The notes beneath the pieces were generated by a model. The model searched no databases. It saw only the letters and a list, made by a program, of their open reading frames with translations, and was not told the DNA's origin. This document shows positions 1 through 4,150 of a stretch of 7,704 nucleotides of DNA, in pieces (position 1 is the first letter of the stretch; each line of letters begins with the position of its first letter). The position numbers were made by a program, and so were the translations under genes. The stretch is from Rhodopirellula sp. (GTDB taxonomy: Bacteria > Planctomycetota > Planctomycetia > Pirellulales > Pirellulaceae): positions 19,115 through 26,818 of the forward strand of contig PAXU01000005.1 in NCBI GenBank assembly GCA_002714565.1, in the 5' to 3' direction.

Positions 1-229
1 CGAACTCCTTGAAGTCACCGGTGAGCCGGAACTAATGGAATTATTTAGATGGGATGGGAAAATGCCGCAATACCATCTGCGACATGTGGAACTTGTCGAT
101 CAGATTCAGAATCTATCAGATCGCCATTCTAGTTTTGAGCTAGCTGGAAATGCATATCGAGGTGTTGGTATACCAGCGTGCGTCGAAAGTGGAGAAACAG
201 CTGCACAGCGAATCTTCGACAGTTTTTAG
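1..229 (+). CDS. hemG: Protoporphyrinogen/coproporphyrinogen oxidase, C-terminal end (5' truncated by window)
   Basis: This is the last 75 codons of an FAD-dependent oxidase that converts protoporphyrinogen IX to protoporphyrin IX (or coproporphyrinogen III to coproporphyrin III) late in haem synthesis. The reading frame is open from base 2 to a TAG at 227-229. The first ATG inside the window (35) is internal, since the frame is open upstream of it. Two conserved blocks identify the family: MPQYHLRHVELVDQI, and close to the C-terminus GNAYRGVGIPACVESGE, which matches the terminal FAD-contacting GxxYxGxGIPxC segment of HemG/HemY-type enzymes. The N-terminal Rossmann motif lies outside the window, so activity and the proto- versus copro- choice cannot be judged. 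The same enzyme is also called HemY or CgoX; the symbol is therefore approximate. Confidence 0.88.
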   Translation, partial: ELLEVTGEPELMELFRWDGKMPQYHLRHVELVDQIQNLSDRHSSFELAGNAYRGVGIPACVESGETAAQRIFDSF

Positions 230-294
230 TGGTTATTTTGGTCTACTTACGGCTTTTTAAAGCTCATCAGATCACGAGATGATACCAAGTGACT

Positions 295-318
295 AGTTGC
301 TTGATGAGTTGCTTGATG
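295..318. repeat. 12-bp perfect tandem duplication
   Basis: The unit agttgcttgatg occurs at 295-306 and again immediately at 307-318. It lies about 65 bp past the stop of the haem oxidase gene. It could be a slippage duplication; no function is evident. Confidence 0.85.
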
Positions 319-492
319 CATTGAAAGAGTAGTGGTTTTAACGGTTATACGGGCGTTATTACGCGTTAGAACAATTACGCGACCATGGTTTGGTAAATAT
401 CCCTGTTTTCTTGCCTTATCTAATTTACCGAACTAATATCGAACATGGCAGTTCAACGATGAACATGATGCCCCAGTAACTCATGGAAGTTG

Positions 493-506
493 TGTGCGTG
501 CGCACA
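493..506. repeat. Short inverted repeat TGTGCG-tg-CGCACA
   Basis: This is a perfect dyad with 6-bp arms (493-498 and 501-506) and a 2-bp spacer, about 105 bp upstream of the DUF1598 start. The alternating purine-pyrimidine character makes chance symmetry more likely than usual. It could be an operator half of the DUF1598 control region, but that is conjecture. Confidence 0.4.
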
Positions 507-527
507 TTAACGGGTCAACTTGGTTTG

Positions 528-548
528 GTATGAGAATACAACTCATAC
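528..548. promoter_or_regulatory. Inverted repeat with 7-bp arms upstream of the DUF1598 gene
   Basis: The arms are GTATGAG (528-534) and CTCATAC (542-548), perfectly complementary around a 7-nt centre. The element ends 63 bp before the ATG at 612. It could be an operator dyad (14 bp between arm centres) or a leader hairpin if transcription starts upstream. No T run follows it, so it is not a terminator. Confidence 0.45.
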
Positions 549-597
549 ACTTTAGACTTAATGAAACTAAAACATGTACTGCCAGTCCGGTAGTGAT

Positions 598-603
598 AAG
601 AGG
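598..603 (+). promoter_or_regulatory. Shine-Dalgarno AAGAGG for the DUF1598 gene
   Basis: AAGAGG ends 8 nt before the ATG at 612, a suitable spacing. It supports this start over the shorter out-of-frame ATG at 494 and agrees with the signal peptide that follows directly. Confidence 0.6.
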
Positions 604-611
604 TCAAAGCG

Positions 612-2063
612 ATGTCAGTTTCCACACACATCCGCAAGCTAGTATCAATCGCAGTTATTGTAGTTTTCGCTGTGCTCACACCACAGTCGTACGCCCAATT
701 TGGTGGTGGCGGCGGTGGCTTTGGCGGTGGCGGTGGCCAGGGCGGCGGTGGCCAGGGCGGCGGTGGCCTTGGCGGTGGCGGCGGTGGTCAGGCTGGTGTT
801 GTGATCAGTCCTGAAGGCGTATTACAGATACGTCGCTTTGATTCACGTCTTACAATGCAGCGAATTGCAGCAGCTAAGAAGAACCTGAATCCGGAAATGG
901 CACGACCTAGTGAAATGCGTCGTGTTTCACTCACACGTCTTGAAGCTGAAATGCAGAAACGACTGGCTGCTGGTGAGCCGATTACCGATGACATGAAATT
1001 CATGGCCGGTTTGACGGAGATTCAATATGTTTTCTTCTATCCTGAGTCAGGTGATGTCGTTGTTGCCGGGCCGGCCGAAGGATTTGCAGTAGACCCATCC
1101 GGACGTCCGGTTGGCATTGCAACAGGCAAAGCAATTATGGAATTGCAGGATATGATTGTGGCCATGCGGGCATTCCCACCAGCGGGCGATCAAACACAGG
1201 TAATCAGTGTATCCATCGACCCTACGAAAGAAGGCCTTAATCGGATGCAGCAATTCCTGCGTCGTGTTTACCAGACTGGCCTGAATCCCAATCAAACACC
1301 ACAGCTCGTAAACGGACTGCAAAGAAGTTTGGGTAAGCAAAACGTAACGATTGAAGGCGTTTCAGCAAAAACTCACTTCGCACAAGTTCTGGTTGAAGCC
1401 GACTATCGTATGAAACTCATTGGTATTGGACTTGAGCGACCTCCAGTCCGTATTCCAAGTTGGGCTTCCATGGCTAACCCAAGTGCAGTTTCACGCAATG
1501 CCCTACAGCGATGGTACTTTACACCTAATTATCAGGCTGTTCGTGTCAGCGATGATTTCAACGCCATGGAATTAGTTGGTGCTGGCGTAAAACTCATCGG
1601 TGTTGATGAATTGGTTCGTGCTGATGGCACGCGTGTAGCATCAGGTAAGGTTGATAAGGCCAGTAAAACTTTCACCGAAACATTTACACGAGAGTACGAA
1701 GAACTGGCAAAGCGAGTTCCGGTATACGGCCAGTTGCGTAATCTCATCAATATGTCCATCGCAGCAGCTTACATTCAACAACAGGATTTCTACGGAAAGG
1801 CTTCCTGGGATATGAGCACATTTGCTAGTGAAAAACTGTTGCCATGCGATACATATTTTCCGCCATCAAAAGTTGATACCGCGGTAAACGCAATCTGGAA
1901 GAATAACACGCTAATGACGCCGATCGGTGGTGGTGTGAATATTCAGCCAACGCAAGCACTGCTCTCGAGCAATATTCTCAAGGATGAAGATAAGTCGGTT
2001 GAGAAGACTCAGAAAAGTGCTGCCCCGATCAACCTCAAAGATGGTCAATGGTGGTGGGACTAA
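612..2063 (+). CDS. Secreted DUF1598 family protein with glycine-rich N-terminal linker
   Basis: The product is a 483-aa exported protein of a planctomycete-associated family (DUF1598) of unknown function. A signal peptide is clear: basic HIRK at 6-9, a hydrophobic core at about 10-22, and a likely signal peptidase I site after SYA (residue 28). The mature protein would begin QF. Residues 30-60 are almost pure glycine with periodic Q, F or L, probably a flexible linker or surface-exposed tract. The conserved body runs from about 66 to 420. It includes IQYVFFYPESGDVVVAGPAE (138-157), GRPVGIATGKAIMELQDM (164-181), THFAQVLVEADYRMKLIGIG (254-273), and a second block from about 353 to 404 containing YEELAKRVPVYGQLRNL. 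The protein ends in an unusual QWWWD. The gene stands alone, converging with the glycerate kinase gene 11 bp downstream. The family assignment rests on recalled motifs; the function is unknown. Confidence 0.88.
   Translation: MSVSTHIRKLVSIAVIVVFAVLTPQSYAQFGGGGGGFGGGGGQGGGGQGGGGLGGGGGGQAGVVISPEGVLQIRRFDSRLTMQRIAAAKKNLNPEMARPSEMRRVSLTRLEAEMQKRLAAGEPITDDMKFMAGLTEIQYVFFYPESGDVVVAGPAEGFAVDPSGRPVGIATGKAIMELQDMIVAMRAFPPAGDQTQVISVSIDPTKEGLNRMQQFLRRVYQTGLNPNQTPQLVNGLQRSLGKQNVTIEGVSAKTHFAQVLVEADYRMKLIGIGLERPPVRIPSWASMANPSAVSRNALQRWYFTPNYQAVRVSDDFNAMELVGAGVKLIGVDELVRADGTRVASGKVDKASKTFTETFTREYEELAKRVPVYGQLRNLINMSIAAAYIQQQDFYGKASWDMSTFASEKLLPCDTYFPPSKVDTAVNAIWKNNTLMTPIGGGVNIQPTQALLSSNILKDEDKSVEKTQKSAAPINLKDGQWWWD
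731..775 (+). repeat. 15-bp in-frame tandem repeat encoding the glycine tract
   Basis: Three consecutive 15-bp units lie at 731-745, 746-760 and 761-775. The first two are identical (cggtggccagggcgg) and the third differs at two bases (ccagg to ccttg). Each adds five residues of the GGGGQ or GGGGL type. The flanks (about 699-791) are also GGN-rich. A 15-bp unit keeps the frame, so copy-number change would alter only the linker length. Confidence 0.85.
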
Positions 2064-2074
2064 GGCTTAGCCCT

Positions 2075-3439
2075 TCATTCCCCAATCAGTGCTACTCGGA
2101 TATCACATACGTTTGTATGTGTTGGCCCTGTCTTGATAAGCCCATCTATCTGTTCAAAGAAGTGATAGGCATCGTTGTTGCGCAAATACGGCTCAGGTTC
2201 CAGTGACTCGCTGATCGGTGTTTGGAGTTGTTCAGTGCATAGCTTTGCACCAGCAGCATCTGTTGGACCATCTTCACCATCAGTACCGCCGGAGATTAAT
2301 ACGGCCTTGGCCGGCCAGGTTCCATCTCTCAATATTTCAACAAGAGCCGCAAGAACTAGCTGCTGATTTCTGCCCCCCTTCCCTCGTGTATTAGCGTCAC
2401 TTAGCGTGACGACAGGCTCGCCACCGGTAATCAATGCACGTTTATTACTGGAGCTAATGTGTTCTTGAATCCAATTCGCATGATCTCTGGCTACATTATT
2501 TACTTCGCCTTCAAAGCTCGTGTGCGCAATTGATTCAACTTCATAACCAAGTGATTTGGCCTTGGCTGTTGCTGCTGCGACGGCAGTTTGAATATTGCCG
2601 ATAATGTGAACTTGGGAGGCAGTGTTACCAGTGTTCAACTGGCTAGCTTCAGCTGCTTGCTGTTTTAGCGCCGAGATAATGCTCGTCGGTGTCATGGTGA
2701 TGAGATTAAGTTGCTGGAGTATTAATAGAGCATCGCTGGCTGTGGTTGAGTTTTCGACGGTGGGGCCGGAAGCGATTACATCCAATGGGTCACCCAGCAC
2801 ATCAGAGATTACAAGTGTTGCCATTTGACCAGCGTTACATGCGTCACGTAACCGGCCACCTTTTACTTTGCTTAATTGCTTTCGAACGGTATTGAGTTGT
2901 GCGATATTAGCGCCGTTCTCTGACAATAATCTTGTGATCTGTTGTTTATCTTCAAGGCTCACACCGTCTATGGGAGCGGGCAGCAATGCTGAACCGCCTC
3001 CGGATATAAGGCAAAGACAAACATCAGTGTCTCTCGCGTTATCAATGAGTCGCAGGATTTCACTTGTGCCACCGACGCCAGCCTGTGTCGGTTCATTTAC
3101 ACCGGCAGGACGAGCACCATGCAGATGAAGTCTTTGCAGCGGTCGAACACAGTCTTCGGGTACATTGATCCACCCATCGACTCTATCGAGTAATCCTGCA
3201 TCTTTCATGACGGCTTCAATTCCACTAGCCATGCCGGCGCCGGCTTTTCCACCGCCGATGACAATGATGCGTGAATCGGAGTTCAAGCTTAGTATCTGGT
3301 CGCCAATAACAATGCTAGATGAGTCAGCCTTTAGAGCACCTCTGACTAATTGCTCGCTGTCGACGGAATCGACACCTTGTTGCCAAATGGCAAGAGCATC
3401 ATCGATAGGTCGGGAAGGTGTATTTACGGAGTCAGTCAT
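2075..3439 (-). CDS. Type-2 glycerate kinase (DUF4147/MOFRL family)
   Basis: This 454-aa cytoplasmic enzyme should phosphorylate D-glycerate with ATP, most likely to 2-phosphoglycerate, feeding glycolate/glyoxylate or sugar-acid breakdown into lower glycolysis. It has both parts of the family. The N-terminal DUF4147 domain carries IGGGKAGAGMA (61-71), SGGGSALLPAP (146-156), NTVRKQLSKVKGGRL (183-197) and SDVLGDPLDVIASGPT (212-227). The C-terminal MOFRL domain carries ITGGEP (337-342), RGKGGRNQQ (352-360), SGGTDGEDGPTDAAGA (383-398) and TGPTHTNVCD (437-446). K65 and R357 sit where the family's catalytic Lys and Arg are expected (from recalled homologues), so the enzyme looks intact. Its length is normal. 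The ATG lies 4 nt after the TGA of the upstream membrane-protein gene with no visible Shine-Dalgarno, suggesting translational coupling in one operon. The family is variously called GckA, TtuD or GlxK, so no symbol is given. Confidence 0.93.
   Translation of the reverse strand: MTDSVNTPSRPIDDALAIWQQGVDSVDSEQLVRGALKADSSSIVIGDQILSLNSDSRIIVIGGGKAGAGMASGIEAVMKDAGLLDRVDGWINVPEDCVRPLQRLHLHGARPAGVNEPTQAGVGGTSEILRLIDNARDTDVCLCLISGGGSALLPAPIDGVSLEDKQQITRLLSENGANIAQLNTVRKQLSKVKGGRLRDACNAGQMATLVISDVLGDPLDVIASGPTVENSTTASDALLILQQLNLITMTPTSIISALKQQAAEASQLNTGNTASQVHIIGNIQTAVAAATAKAKSLGYEVESIAHTSFEGEVNNVARDHANWIQEHISSSNKRALITGGEPVVTLSDANTRGKGGRNQQLVLAALVEILRDGTWPAKAVLISGGTDGEDGPTDAAGAKLCTEQLQTPISESLEPEPYLRNNDAYHFFEQIDGLIKTGPTHTNVCDIRVALIGE
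2104..2121. other. Perfect 7-bp hairpin inside the 3' end of the glycerate kinase gene
   Basis: CACATAC (2104-2110) and GTATGTG (2115-2121) flank a GTTT loop. On the minus strand it overlaps the codons of the conserved THTNVCD motif. On the plus strand it lies about 40 nt after the DUF1598 stop, so it could stabilise or help end that transcript. No T run follows, so a classical terminator call is not justified. Confidence 0.4.
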
Positions 3440-3443
3440 TGTG

Positions 3444-4010
3444 TCAGTGTTTTATACGGAGTACGTCCATCCATTGCGCATCGTGTGCGACGGTTACTTC
3501 GCCAATTGGGTTGGATGTATCTGCGGAGAAGGCCATACCGATCAAGTATCGTGAATCACCATCACTGAATCTACCCGTTATGCTGGACCAATGAGAGCCT
3601 ATCCCTTTGTTTCCCGGCAGACTGATGTTATTGAAGAACGCTTGCTTAAATCCTTCAACGCTCGGCTGGCCATCCCAGCCACGGAAAATCGGTTTGTGAG
3701 AATCGACAATATCCATGAAGTGCGGAATTATATTTTGTAGAGTTGCCGGTAAGTCTTGCTTATCCGGAAGTGTGGCACTGCGTCCGATGGGAGCCATTAC
3801 AAGCACTCGCAGTTGGACGGGCATGGAATAGAATTCGATGGTCGGCTTGTCACTCACTGCCAGAATTGGCAGCGCGGAGAGGTCAATCGTAAGGTCAGTC
3901 ATGGCATCACTGCCATGACCATTCGACCCTTTCTTTCTCCACCACCAGATCACAGCGATCACCAAAACCGCCGCAAACACTGCCATTCCCCAACCATTAA
4001 TCATGGGCAT
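3444..4010 (-). CDS. Small single-pass membrane protein of unknown function
   Basis: I do not recognise a family for this 188-aa protein. Residues 6-24 form one hydrophobic helix (GWGMAVFAAVLVIAVIWWW) followed at once by RKK (25-27). Under the positive-inside rule this suggests an outside N-terminus and a cytoplasmic C-terminal part. After a Gly/Ser-rich linker (28-35) comes a compact domain of about 150 residues with alternating hydrophobic strands, for example EFYSMPVQLRVLVMAPIG (59-76), and a Gly/Ser-rich stretch LPGNKGIGSHWSSITGRF (131-148). No catalytic motif is apparent. It precedes the glycerate kinase gene by 4 bp and should be co-transcribed with it. The start is uncertain: the ATG at 4010 and the one two codons later (4004) are both possible; AGTGG lies directly before the first, which would give the second a better-spaced ribosome site. 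The upstream palindromes probably control this gene. Confidence 0.7.
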   Translation of the reverse strand: MPMINGWGMAVFAAVLVIAVIWWWRKKGSNGHGSDAMTDLTIDLSALPILAVSDKPTIEFYSMPVQLRVLVMAPIGRSATLPDKQDLPATLQNIIPHFMDIVDSHKPIFRGWDGQPSVEGFKQAFFNNISLPGNKGIGSHWSSITGRFSDGDSRYLIGMAFSADTSNPIGEVTVAHDAQWMDVLRIKH

Positions 4011-4024
4011 CCACTTTTTAAAAC

Positions 4025-4037
4025 ATAGACTGTCTAT
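4025..4037. promoter_or_regulatory. Palindrome copy 1, ATAGACTGTCTAT (candidate operator)
   Basis: This is a perfect dyad (ATAGAC/GTCTAT around a central T), 14 bp upstream of the ATG of the membrane-protein gene. With a 1-nt centre it cannot fold as an RNA hairpin of full stem length, so a dimeric DNA-binding protein is the better explanation. It covers the expected transcription start of the candidate promoter at 4040-4069. Confidence 0.65.
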
Positions 4038-4039
4038 TA

Positions 4040-4069
4040 ATTCTGCGCAGATAAACTATAGACTGTCTA
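4040..4069 (-). promoter_or_regulatory. Candidate sigma70-type promoter for the membrane protein/glycerate kinase operon
   Basis: Read on the minus strand, TAGACA (4069-4064, 5 of 6 to TTGACA) is followed after 18 bp by CAGAAT (4045-4040, 4 of 6 to TATAAT). The start point would fall near 4033, leaving a leader of about 20 nt. The -35 lies within palindrome copy 2 and the start point within copy 1, a layout expected for repression. The match is modest, and planctomycete promoters are not well defined. Confidence 0.35.
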
Positions 4070-4070
4070 T
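4058..4070. promoter_or_regulatory. Palindrome copy 2, ATAGACTGTCTAT (candidate operator)
   Basis: The 13-bp core is identical to copies 1 and 3. Its identity with copy 3 extends to 19 bp (4054-4072, aactatagactgtctatga). Its centre is 33 bp from that of copy 1, close to three helical turns, which would place both sites on one face of the DNA. Confidence 0.65.
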
Positions 4071-4133
4071 GAATTTCAAATCATTTCCCCCTTTGCTTTA
4101 AGGGGTTTCTAGTAGATCACACTTCGGCCAACT

Positions 4134-4146
4134 ATAGACTGTCTAT
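4134..4146. promoter_or_regulatory. Palindrome copy 3, ATAGACTGTCTAT (candidate upstream operator)
   Basis: The core is identical to the other two copies, and the 19-bp match with copy 2 spans 4130-4148. It lies 4 bp beyond the stop codon of the 908-aa gene and 76 bp (centre to centre) from copy 2, a distance compatible with DNA looping. The low divergence from copy 2 argues for conservation or recent duplication. Confidence 0.6.
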
Positions 4147-4150
4147 GATT

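Larger units (their letters stand above)
230..611. other. 382-bp intergenic region between the haem oxidase and DUF1598 genes
   Basis: I see no open frame with coding character here and no clear Rho-independent terminator (no GC-rich stem followed by a T run). What it holds: a 12-bp perfect tandem repeat at 295-318, two copies of attacgcg 16 bp apart (358-365 and 374-381), and two inverted repeats (493-506 and 528-548) in the part nearest the downstream gene. The promoter of the DUF1598 gene should lie in the right-hand half, but I cannot name a convincing -35/-10 pair. Confidence 0.6.

Noticed and set aside
494..814. Open frame of 106 aa rich in Trp, Arg and Gly overlapping the DUF1598 start
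   Set aside because: Its W/R-rich end is simply the glycine repeat read in another frame. It has no Shine-Dalgarno, and the in-phase DUF1598 gene explains the DNA better.
788..1003. Minus-strand frame of 71 aa inside the DUF1598 gene
   Set aside because: It lies wholly inside a well-supported conserved gene on the other strand and has no recognisable protein features.
2062..2075. AAGGCTTAGCCCTT as a bidirectional terminator between the convergent genes
   Set aside because: The dyad is imperfect, leaves a one-base loop, and has no T run on either side.
3165..3568. Plus-strand frames (129 and 72 aa) across the junction of the glycerate kinase and membrane-protein genes
   Set aside because: They are antisense to two coupled genes, lack family motifs and have no ribosome site.
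3756..4028. Plus-strand frame of 90 aa opposite the membrane-protein gene
   Set aside because: It is antisense to a gene with a clear transmembrane helix, and its composition is not protein-like.
4088..4105. CCCCTT/AAGGGG stem with a 6-nt loop as a terminator of the 908-aa gene
   Set aside because: On the minus strand, where that gene is transcribed, the stem is not followed by a T run. On the plus strand only three T follow and no plus-strand gene precedes it.
4025..4146. The three palindromes as a miniature CRISPR array
   Set aside because: The repeats are only 13-19 bp, the gaps are 20 and 63 bp, and there is no cas gene. Operator sites fit better.
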